33,604 bases of DNA from Chloroflexota bacterium (GTDB taxonomy: Bacteria > Chloroflexota > Limnocylindria > Limnocylindrales > CSP1-4), in the NCBI GenBank assembly GCA_016875645.1, contig VGPE01000003.1, positions 1-33,604 on the forward strand. Direction: 5' to 3'. This document shows, one piece after another, positions 27,157 to 33,604 of the stretch (position 1 is the stretch's first letter; each line of letters opens with the position of its first letter). Both the position numbers and the translations under genes were made by a program. The notes under the pieces were generated by a model. That model was not told where the DNA came from, did not search any database, and worked only from the letters and a program-made list of their open reading frames with translations.

Positions 27157-28493
27157 CCACCGTTTCGCGGGCGTGGGGCCGGCTGACGCTGCCCGGGAAG
27201 ATCTTCTTCACGGTCGTGCCGCTGCTGCTCGTGCTCGGGCTGGGCGGGCTGATCGCGATCATGCTGCTGGGGCCGCTCGTGCTCCAGATCCTCGGCGACA
27301 ACCTGCCGCTCGTGCGGTTCGTCATCGCTGCAACCGCGGTGCTGCTCGCCGCGATCCCGATCGCCTTCCTGAACATCTTCATGGAAATGAAGGTCATTGC
27401 CTTCATGAACCTGCGGATCGGCCCCGATCGGGTTGGTCCCTGGGGCACCCTCCTGTCGGTCGTCCACGGGCTCAAGGTGCTCGGCAAGGAAGACTTCACC
27501 CCGACCGGCGCCGACCGGACCATCTTCACCTTGGCGCCGGTGGTGGTCTTCCTGGGCACCGTGATGTCGTTCCTGGTCATCCCGTTTGCACCCGGGCTGT
27601 TTGGCCAGGACTTCAACATCGGGCTGCTGTACTTCTTCGCGGTCGGCGGCCTGACGGTGGTCGGGCTGATGATGGCCGGCTGGGCCAGCTTCAACAAGTA
27701 CTCGCTCCTGGGCGGGCTCCGCGCCGCGGCGCAGATCGTCTCGTACGAGATCCCGTTGACGCTTTCGGTCGTCGGCATCCTCATGCTGGCCGGCACGATG
27801 AGCCTCAACCAGATCGTGCTCAACCAGTCCGGCTCGTTCCTGGACTGGTACGTGTTCCAGCAGCCGCTGGGCGCATTGATCTTCCTGATCGCCATCACCG
27901 CCGAGGCCAATCGCGCCCCGTTCGACCTGACCGAAGCCGATTCGGAGATCGTGGCGGGCTTTGCAACCGAGTACTCGGGCATGCGCTTCGGCTTCCTGTT
28001 CTTCGCCGAGTACGTGAACATGTTCATCGTCTCGGCCCTCACCGTGACGCTGTTCTTCGGCGGCTGGAACGCGCCGTTCGACTGGCCGTTCCCGATCAGC
28101 GCGAACCTCGATCCGGCGAGCCTCGGAATCGGGCTGCTGATCCTGGTGGCGGTGGTCCCCCTGATCGGAACCCTCGCGCTGGCAGCGCCGTTCTGGCTCA
28201 TGCGCAGCTCCATGCCCACCTGGCAGGCACTCGTGATCGGGTTCGTGCTGTTCAACGTGCTGGCGGTCGCGGCGGTCCTCGGCTGGGCCTTCGTCAGCTG
28301 GGAGTGGGTCGTCGGATTGCTCTGGTCTATGATCAAGGCCTACGGGTTCGTGTTCTTCTTCGTCTGGCTGCGCGGTACGCTGCCCCGCGTCCGGATCGAT
28401 CAGCTGATGAATTTCGCGTGGAAGTGGCTGCTGCCCGCGGCGCTTCTGAACCTGTTCGTGACAGCGCTCGCGATCATCGTGCTGGGCCGCTGA
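27153..28493 (+). CDS. nuoH: NADH-quinone oxidoreductase subunit H
   Basis: The 446-residue membrane subunit with about eight or nine helices contributes the membrane face of the quinone tunnel and the first proton path. Canonical blocks are EMKVIAFMNLRIGPDRVGPWG near 78-98, the GKEDFTPTGADR loop, and ITAEANRAPFDLTEADSEIVAGFATEYSGMRFG near 248-280, with the conserved Glu/Asp residues of the tunnel entrance. It is longer than most NuoH (about 330-420), mainly at the N-terminal helix and the C-terminal end. No ribosome site is seen before the ATG; a bridging frame ends there as ATGA. Confidence 0.95.
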   Translation: MTTVSRAWGRLTLPGKIFFTVVPLLLVLGLGGLIAIMLLGPLVLQILGDNLPLVRFVIAATAVLLAAIPIAFLNIFMEMKVIAFMNLRIGPDRVGPWGTLLSVVHGLKVLGKEDFTPTGADRTIFTLAPVVVFLGTVMSFLVIPFAPGLFGQDFNIGLLYFFAVGGLTVVGLMMAGWASFNKYSLLGGLRAAAQIVSYEIPLTLSVVGILMLAGTMSLNQIVLNQSGSFLDWYVFQQPLGALIFLIAITAEANRAPFDLTEADSEIVAGFATEYSGMRFGFLFFAEYVNMFIVSALTVTLFFGGWNAPFDWPFPISANLDPASLGIGLLILVAVVPLIGTLALAAPFWLMRSSMPTWQALVIGFVLFNVLAVAAVLGWAFVSWEWVVGLLWSMIKAYGFVFFFVWLRGTLPRVRIDQLMNFAWKWLLPAALLNLFVTALAIIVLGR

Positions 28494-28543
28494 TGACCCG
28501 CACGGCCAGCATCGCAACGAGCACTCGGAGCGTTCCTCGATGA
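28493..28543 (+). CDS. Possible 16-codon bridging frame between nuoH and nuoI-nuoE
   Basis: The ATG shares one base with the nuoH stop (TGATG) and the frame MTRTASIATSTRSVPR ends in a TGA that overlaps the next ATG as ATGA. It exactly spans the 46-nt gap. GGAG at 28526-28529 could also serve the downstream gene directly. Function as a reinitiation bridge is inferred. Confidence 0.3.
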   Translation: MTRTASIATSTRSVPR

Positions 28544-29373
28544 GCTTGCTGTCGGGCCTGGTGCCCGGTCTGGGCCTGGCGAAGGGCATGGCGCTGGGCC
28601 TCGTGCGCTTCTTCCAGCCCAAGGCCACGATCATGTACCCGGAGGCGGCGCCGGACGTCAGCCCGCGCTTCCGCGGCCGGCTGCAACTGCTGTACGACGA
28701 GTGGGGCACGCTCAAGTGCGAGACGTGCTTCCAGTGCGCCCAGGCCTGCCCGATCGAGTGCATCGACATGGGTGGCATCGACACCAAGGGCCGCTTCCAC
28801 GTCCACTGGGGCCCGCCCGAGACCTACGGCGAGCGACGCGAGGAATCTGCGCTGCGGCGCTCCGGCCGCCCGGTGCCCGACCGCGAGTACGAGCACTTCG
28901 AGCCGATTGATATGAGGGCGGTGGACGAGGCCCTCGCGCGCTACGACTACGACCCAAAGGAGATGCTGCGCATCCTGGAGGCCACGGACGCGGCGTACGG
29001 CTACCTGCCGGTCGCAGCGCTCAAGCGGATCAGCGACGCGACCGGCGCGTGGTACGCGATGCTCTACGGCACGGCGTCCTATTACCGCCATCTGCGCTTC
29101 GATCCGCCGGTTCGAGTCGTCGCGGTCTGTCGCTGCACGAGCTGCCTGATGGCCGGCGGCGGGCGTGTGCTCGAGGTGCTCGAAGCCTCGCTCGGAACCG
29201 AGATCGGGTCAGTGCCGACACATGGTGGTATCCGCATCGAACAGCTGGCGAGCCACATCCCCGGCGCGACCGCACCGCTCGTCACGTTCGACGGGACCAC
29301 CCAGGTGGGGCTCACCGTGGAGTCCGCTGCAGCCTGGGCGCGGACACTCTCGGGCATCGGCGCCAGGGTTTGA
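28540..29373 (+). CDS. NuoI-NuoE fusion with incomplete iron-sulfur ligands
   Basis: The 277-residue protein joins two complex I subunits. Residues 20-75 are NuoI: the membrane-anchoring VRFFQPKATIMYPE segment, RFRGRLQLL, and one [4Fe-4S] motif, Cys60-x2-Cys63-x2-Cys66-x3-Cys70-Pro. The second NuoI motif is absent; no Cys occurs between residues 75 and 196. Residues about 125-275 are a NuoE thioredoxin-like domain (ILEATDAAYGYLPVAALKRISDATG, then VCRCTSC). Only the first [2Fe-2S] pair is kept, Cys197-x4-Cys202; the positions of the second pair, expected before TAPLV, read Ser237 or so and Gly. Ordinary NuoI (two clusters) and NuoE are separate proteins. It lies 4 nt before nuoF. The residual Cys199 or Cys74 might act as alternative ligands. 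Confidence 0.85.
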   Translation: MSLLSGLVPGLGLAKGMALGLVRFFQPKATIMYPEAAPDVSPRFRGRLQLLYDEWGTLKCETCFQCAQACPIECIDMGGIDTKGRFHVHWGPPETYGERREESALRRSGRPVPDREYEHFEPIDMRAVDEALARYDYDPKEMLRILEATDAAYGYLPVAALKRISDATGAWYAMLYGTASYYRHLRFDPPVRVVAVCRCTSCLMAGGGRVLEVLEASLGTEIGSVPTHGGIRIEQLASHIPGATAPLVTFDGTTQVGLTVESAAAWARTLSGIGARV

Positions 29374-29377
29374 CCGG

Positions 29378-30727
29378 ATGACCCGATTGCTCGCCACTCC
29401 CGCCGAGTGGCCGCGGATCCTGCTCGCCCGCGCCGAACGGGACATCTCCGTCCCTGACCTGGCACCAGAGACGGGCCCCGACCTCGAGCGGGCCTTCACC
29501 CTCGGCGCGTTCGAGGGATTGCGACTCGCCATTGACGAGCTCGGGCCTGAGGGCGTCATCGGCGAGGTCGAGCGGGCGAACCTTCGGGGCCGCGGCGGCG
29601 CGGGGCACCCGGCGGCGGCCAAGTGGCGAGCGGCACGGGCCCAGGAGAGCAGCCGCCGGTTCGTCGTCGCGAACGGCTACGGCGCCGATCCCGCGTCGTT
29701 CACCGACATGATCCTGATGGAACGCGACCCCTGGGCCATTCTCGAAGGCATCGCGATCGTCGCCTACACGATCCGGGCGACCGAGGCGGTGATCGCGATC
29801 CGGGCCGAGTACACCGAGGCCATCCGCCGGCTCGACGAGGCCATCCTCGCCGCCGAGGAGGCCGGCTTCCTGGGCACCGACATCCTGGAGTCGGGCGTCA
29901 ACCTCACGGTCACGGTCCGGGTGGTGCAGGGTGCATACATGCTGGGCGAGGAGACCGTCCTGCTCAAGGCCCTCGAGGGCAAGCGCGGCCAGCCCGAGCA
30001 GCGGCCGCCCTACCCCGCGGCGCGCGGGCTCTTCGGCCAGCCGACGGTGGTCCACAACGTCGCGACTCTCGCCGCCGTGCCGTGGATCATCGCCAACGGC
30101 GCCGCAGCGTTCGCGGCCATCGGCTCGCCCGACGCACCGGGTACTGCTTTGGTCCAGGTCCGCGGCCTTGAAACGGAGGGCATCGCGGAGGTCCCGACGG
30201 GCACCCCGCTGCGCGAGATCGTTGGCCTAACGGCCGCGTTCGGCGGCGGCCGGAAGATCAAGGCGGTCCTCGTCGGCGGGCCGTCCGGCGGCCTGCTACC
30301 GGCCGACCTGCTCGACACCCCATATGCGTTCGAGGCGCTGCGGTCCGTCGGCGGCCATATCGGCTCGGGCTCCGTGGTCGTGGCCGACGAGCGCGCCTGT
30401 GTCGTGGACCTCGCCCGCCTCCTCACCCGGTTCTGCGCGGATGAAGCGTGCGGCAAGACAATCCCGTGCCGGATCGGCCTCAGACGCCTGGCGGAGATCG
30501 CCGAGCGCGCCACGAACGGCCACCCGCGGCCCACCGACGCCCAACTCATCAGCGACCTCTGCCACGATGTCTCCGAATCCGGGCTGTGCGACCACGAGCG
30601 CCTTGCGACCCTTCCGCTGACGACCGGGATGCGATACTTCCGCTCCGAACTCGACGATCACCTGCTCCGCGGGACGTGCCCTGCCGGCGTCTGCCGGCCG
30701 ATCGCCGTGAGCGGAGCGGCGCACTGA
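29378..30727 (+). CDS. nuoF: NuoF-like (51-kDa) subunit with altered FMN and N3 sites
   Basis: The 449-residue protein is clearly NuoF/HydB-like: LRGRGGAG-H-P at 69-78, GAYMLGEETVLLKALEGKRGQP near 185-206, PPYPAARGLFGQPTVVHNVATL near 210-231, the SLBB-like middle domain, and the C-terminal ACGKTIPCRIG and LRGTCPAGVC blocks. Several functional positions differ. The Phe of GAGFP is His77; the acidic FMN/NADH motif NADExEPG reads NGYGADPA at 99-106; the NNVETL motif reads HNVATL. The N3 [4Fe-4S] ligands are Cys358, Thr361 (Cys in the family), Cys364 and Cys404. NADH oxidation at a normal FMN site is therefore doubtful. ATG at 29378 is taken because it lies 4 nt after the previous stop. Confidence 0.88.
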   Translation: MTRLLATPAEWPRILLARAERDISVPDLAPETGPDLERAFTLGAFEGLRLAIDELGPEGVIGEVERANLRGRGGAGHPAAAKWRAARAQESSRRFVVANGYGADPASFTDMILMERDPWAILEGIAIVAYTIRATEAVIAIRAEYTEAIRRLDEAILAAEEAGFLGTDILESGVNLTVTVRVVQGAYMLGEETVLLKALEGKRGQPEQRPPYPAARGLFGQPTVVHNVATLAAVPWIIANGAAAFAAIGSPDAPGTALVQVRGLETEGIAEVPTGTPLREIVGLTAAFGGGRKIKAVLVGGPSGGLLPADLLDTPYAFEALRSVGGHIGSGSVVVADERACVVDLARLLTRFCADEACGKTIPCRIGLRRLAEIAERATNGHPRPTDAQLISDLCHDVSESGLCDHERLATLPLTTGMRYFRSELDDHLLRGTCPAGVCRPIAVSGAAH

Positions 30728-30777
30728 TGACACTCTCGTCCCTCGCCCGCATCACCCACGCCCGCGAGATCCGATGA
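30727..30777 (+). CDS. Possible 16-codon bridging frame between nuoF and nuoG-gltD
   Basis: This frame, MTLSSLARITHAREIR, starts with an ATG sharing its first base with the nuoF stop (TGATG) and ends with TGA overlapping the next start as ATGA. It spans a 46-nt gap, the same length and layout as the one after nuoH but with a different sequence. No strong ribosome site lies before the downstream gene. Confidence 0.3.
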   Translation: MTLSSLARITHAREIR

Positions 30778-33371
30778 CCGACCTGATCGTCCGCCCGGAC
30801 GCCGACGCCACCGCCCTCGCCGAGACGCTGCTCACGATCCAGGCGCCGCAGCGCCCGGTGGCAACGCCGCGCATCCGGATCGAAGTGGACGGTCGCGTCG
30901 TGGAGGGATTCGAGGGCCAGACGATCCTCGAGGTCTGCCGCGACAACGGCATCGAGATCCCGACGCTCTGCTACGAGCCCAAGCTGCCGGGCTTCGGCGC
31001 CTGCCGGATGTGCGTCGTCGAGGTCGAGGGCGAGGACCACCCGCCGATTTCCTGTTCACGCTCGGCTGAGGCGGGCATGAAGGTCCAGACCCAGACCGAG
31101 GAGATGCGCCGGCTGCGCAGAACCAACCTCGAGCTGATCTTCAGCGACCACAACGCGTACTGCCTGCCGCCGTGCCAGAACAAGTGCCCGAGTCACATCG
31201 ACATCCCGGGCTTCCTCAAGATGAACGCCGAGACGAACTGGCGGGAATCCACGCGGATCTTCAAGCGCACGATCCCCTTCCCGTCGGTCCTCGGCCGGGT
31301 CTGCCCTGCCCCGTGCGAGGAGCACTGCCGGCGCGACGAGGTGGACGAGGCGATCGCGATCCGCGACTCGCACCGCTACGCCGGCGACCAGGTGCTCAAG
31401 CAGATGAACGACCAGGGCATCGACCCGCCCGTCCCGTTCGAGCTGCGCGAGAAGAGCGGGCGCCGGGTGGCGGTGATCGGATCCGGGCCCGCGGGCGCTG
31501 CCGCGGCGTACTACCTGCTCATCGTCGGCCACGACGTGACGATCTTCGAGCGTGACGCGGCTCCGGGCGGCATGCTCCGCTACGGCATCCCCCAGTACCG
31601 CCTGCCCAAGGTCGAGGTGCTCGAGGGCGAGTACGAGAGCATCACCCGCCTCGGCGGCCGCTTCGTGTGCAACCAGGGCCTGGGTCGCGACTTCACGCTC
31701 GACGACCTCCAGAACCAGGGCTACGACGCGGTCCTCGTCGCGATCGGGTGCTACGACACCAATAAGCTCGGGATCCCGGGTGAGGACGCCGACGGCGTCA
31801 TCGACGGACTCGAGTACCTGCGGACCGCGACGCTCGGCCTGGAGTACCCGGGCCACAAGGGCAGCCGGGTGGTCGTGATCGGCGGCGGCTTCACCTCGAT
31901 GGACTGCACGCGCACGTCCGTGCGCCAGGGTGCCGCCGACGTGACCCTCGTTTACCGGCGCGACATGAAGGACATGCCGGCGTCGAACGAGGTCCACGAG
32001 GCGATCGAGGAAGGCGCGACGGCGATCTTCCAGGCCGGCCCGGTCCGGGTCGTCACCGACGCGAATAACAAGGTGACCGGCGTTGAGTTCATCCGGATGC
32101 GCCTGGGCGAGCCCGACGCATCCGGCCGGCGACGCCCGGAACCGGCGGCCGGCACCGAGTTCACGCTGCCCTGCGACCGGGTGCTGCTGGCGATCGGCCA
32201 GGGCCCCGACCTGTCGTGGATCGGGCCCGGCAGCGAGGGCCCCAAGCCGAATCGCCAGCGCCGTCTGGCGGCTGACGCAGTCACCTTCGCCACCGGGCGG
32301 CCCGGCGTGTTCGGGACCGGCGACGTCCGCATCGGGTCCGCAACGGTCGTGGAAGCCGTCGCCGAGGGTCGGCGGGCCGCCTACGCGGCGGACGCCTACG
32401 TGCGCGGGATGGACCTCGATGCGATCCGGACGCGCCAGACCCTGGCCGAGCCGAAGCCGGAGTTCCTCTCGATCGTGCCGTTCACGAGCGAGGCCAAGGA
32501 GCCGCGCTACCGCATGACGGCCATGGAGCCCGAGGCGCGCAACACCAACTACATCGAGTACGAGATCCCGTATACCCGCGAGGCGGCCGTCGCCGAGTCC
32601 ACGCGCTGTCTCCAGTGCACGTGCGAGGCGATCGGGTTCTGCGACCTGCGGCGCCTGGGGATCGAGTACGGCACGACACTGCGCACCCTGGAGCCGCAGC
32701 ATCACAGTGGGGCGGGCCATCGCTCGGTGACCGAGAACCGGTTCACAGGCACCAATCACGACTACCTTCGCGACGACAGCCACGCCTTCATCCTGCGCGA
32801 GCCCTCGCGCTGCATCGACTGCGGACGCTGCGCCAACGTCTGTGCGGAGGTCGTTGGGGCCGCCTGCTACGACTTCATGCGGATCGGCTTCGACACGCTC
32901 GTGACGACGCCGCTCGACATGAGCCTCAACGACACCCCGTGCGTGTCCTGCGGCCGCTGTGCGGAGACGTGCCCGACCGGCGCCCTCATGCCCAAGCCCC
33001 GCGTCCTGCAGAAGTACGAGGTGGACGAGAGCCGCTGCATCCTGTGCGGCATCTGCGTGGATGCCTGCCCGTACGACGCGCTGCGCGACAGCACCGAGCT
33101 CGAGCTTGCGCACGACAGCCGTGTGCAGCCGATGATCGACCTGCTGGCGTATTCAGCCACGGCACGCGACACCGAGGTCAGCTACATCCGACGCGAGCGC
33201 GACTGGGCCGAACGGGCCATGGCCGAGGGCCGCCTGCTCGATCCCGGCCGCCTCCTGCCCGTCCTGCCCGCAACGATCGGTGCGCGCGTTCCCGGCGCCG
33301 GTGGCGAGGGCAACGGTCACGGCCATGGCAACGGCCACGGCTCGGCGTCACTGCCTGCCCATCACAAGTAA
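30774..33371 (+). CDS. NuoG-GltD fusion: [2Fe-2S], GltD-type FAD/NAD(P)H domain and three [4Fe-4S] motifs
   Basis: The 865-residue protein starts with a NuoG-type [2Fe-2S] domain (33-110; Cys66, Cys77, Cys80, Cys94) and the His126-x3-Cys130 region. This merges into a GltD-type Fe-S domain (Cys134, Cys138, Cys177, Cys181, Cys185). A complete GltD flavoprotein follows, with FAD loop GSGPAG at 236-241, NAD(P)H loop VIGGGFTSMD at 368-377 and the GTGD motif near 514. Next come Cys612/615/617/623 and two NuoG/hydrogenase-type ferredoxin motifs, Cys680-690 and Cys723-733 (CPTGAL). A third motif, Cys755-765 plus PYDAL...ELAHDSR, looks like the second half of NuoI. The molybdopterin-like domain of NuoG is missing. 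Comparable NuoG/GltD fusions occur in Sporomusa-type transhydrogenases and formate dehydrogenases. The tail is Gly/His-rich. Confidence 0.88.
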   Translation: MTDLIVRPDADATALAETLLTIQAPQRPVATPRIRIEVDGRVVEGFEGQTILEVCRDNGIEIPTLCYEPKLPGFGACRMCVVEVEGEDHPPISCSRSAEAGMKVQTQTEEMRRLRRTNLELIFSDHNAYCLPPCQNKCPSHIDIPGFLKMNAETNWRESTRIFKRTIPFPSVLGRVCPAPCEEHCRRDEVDEAIAIRDSHRYAGDQVLKQMNDQGIDPPVPFELREKSGRRVAVIGSGPAGAAAAYYLLIVGHDVTIFERDAAPGGMLRYGIPQYRLPKVEVLEGEYESITRLGGRFVCNQGLGRDFTLDDLQNQGYDAVLVAIGCYDTNKLGIPGEDADGVIDGLEYLRTATLGLEYPGHKGSRVVVIGGGFTSMDCTRTSVRQGAADVTLVYRRDMKDMPASNEVHEAIEEGATAIFQAGPVRVVTDANNKVTGVEFIRMRLGEPDASGRRRPEPAAGTEFTLPCDRVLLAIGQGPDLSWIGPGSEGPKPNRQRRLAADAVTFATGRPGVFGTGDVRIGSATVVEAVAEGRRAAYAADAYVRGMDLDAIRTRQTLAEPKPEFLSIVPFTSEAKEPRYRMTAMEPEARNTNYIEYEIPYTREAAVAESTRCLQCTCEAIGFCDLRRLGIEYGTTLRTLEPQHHSGAGHRSVTENRFTGTNHDYLRDDSHAFILREPSRCIDCGRCANVCAEVVGAACYDFMRIGFDTLVTTPLDMSLNDTPCVSCGRCAETCPTGALMPKPRVLQKYEVDESRCILCGICVDACPYDALRDSTELELAHDSRVQPMIDLLAYSATARDTEVSYIRRERDWAERAMAEGRLLDPGRLLPVLPATIGARVPGAGGEGNGHGHGNGHGSASLPAHHK

Positions 33372-33449
33372 CGGTCGAAGAGGGACTGGCCCGGGTCGGC
33401 TCGCAGGCCGGTCGCGGGTGCTGCCAGTCAAGGGAGCCAGAGGGAGTTC

Positions 33450-33604
33450 GTGGCGATACCGAACACGGTCCCGTTCATCGGGATCGGCTGGGACGACGTG
33501 CTGTTTCTGATCTTCGCGGCGGCGATGATCGGGACGGCCCTGCTCGTCGTCACGATGAAGGACATCATCCGCTGCGGCCTGGCCATGATCGCCTCCTTCG
33601 CCGC
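33450..33604 (+). CDS. nuoJ: NADH-quinone oxidoreductase subunit J (partial, cut by window end)
   Basis: Fifty-one codons are visible. GTG at 33450 is preceded by AGAGGG (33439-33444) at 5 nt. The product begins with a short polar segment and then a transmembrane helix (DVLFLIFAAAMIGTALLVVTM), followed by KDIIRCGLAMIASF, the NuoJ pattern VVTxxxxxxxxLxLxxSF. The gene continues past the window edge; nuoK-L-M-N are expected next. The 78 nt before it hold no clear promoter, so it should belong to the same operon. Confidence 0.8.
   Translation, partial: MAIPNTVPFIGIGWDDVLFLIFAAAMIGTALLVVTMKDIIRCGLAMIASFA

Noticed and set aside
28540-29373. Simple sequencing frameshift as the explanation of the NuoI-NuoE fusion
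   Set aside because: The frame is continuous with natural codon use through the junction, and the missing cluster motif has a counterpart at the end of the NuoG-like protein; resequencing could still overturn this.
31056-33113. 685-codon antisense frame opposite the NuoG-GltD gene
   Set aside because: It is a shadow of a gene with clear cofactor motifs and has no ribosome site or domain of its own.

Overview
The window is GC-rich bacterial DNA (roughly 70% G+C by eye) with very dense coding, many GTG starts, ATGA/GTGA gene overlaps and no recognisable phage, IS, CRISPR, rRNA or tRNA. The gene content (CsoR-type repressor, HspR-controlled chaperones, a KimA/RCK potassium cassette, class II FBPase GlpX, a long rearranged nuo operon) suits a GC-rich Chloroflexota or deep actinobacteria-like lineage. 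Taxonomy is an inference and cannot be proved from this sequence alone.

Layout. Positions 1-6.4 kb hold a CsoR-family metal sensor with a palindromic operator and a terminator; a non-coding stretch with a pair of inverted DnaA-box-like sites; rsmG; a metallophosphoesterase; and a potassium-homeostasis cassette (KimA-like permease, universal stress protein, two RCK/TrkA proteins). Positions 6.4-14.2 kb are a proteostasis island: hsp20, hspR, lon, a type-B DnaJ and clpB. A CTTGACA-N7-TGTCAAT inverted repeat overlaps the hsp20 promoter and a degenerate copy sits at the clpB promoter, so HspR probably controls both ends of the island. Positions 14.2-17.7 kb hold a CoA-pyrophosphatase-like Nudix enzyme and, convergently, a minus-strand operon (membrane protein, cupin, ABC ATPase, ABC-2 permease). 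Positions 18-22.9 kb hold purH, glpX, folK (minus) and an unrecognised protein.

From 22.85 kb to the right edge lies a respiratory complex I locus: midA (homologue of the complex I assembly methyltransferase NDUFAF7), nuoA, B, C, D, H, a NuoI-NuoE fusion, NuoF, a NuoG-GltD fusion and the start of nuoJ. The membrane/quinone half (A, B, C, D, H) looks conventional. The electron-input half does not. NuoI carries only one of its two [4Fe-4S] motifs and is fused to a NuoE domain that has lost the second pair of [2Fe-2S] cysteines. NuoF has one N3 ligand changed from Cys to Thr and a rewritten FMN/NADH acidic motif. NuoG has no molybdopterin-like domain; it carries a GltD-type FAD/NAD(P)H oxidoreductase and ends with what looks like the missing second cluster motif of NuoI. 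The simplest reading is a complex I variant whose electron entry has been moved from the NuoF FMN site to a GltD-like flavoprotein, with the NuoI ferredoxin split over two polypeptides. This is the most interesting part of the window. Small open frames that end in an ATGA overlap with the next gene fill the three larger gaps inside the operon.
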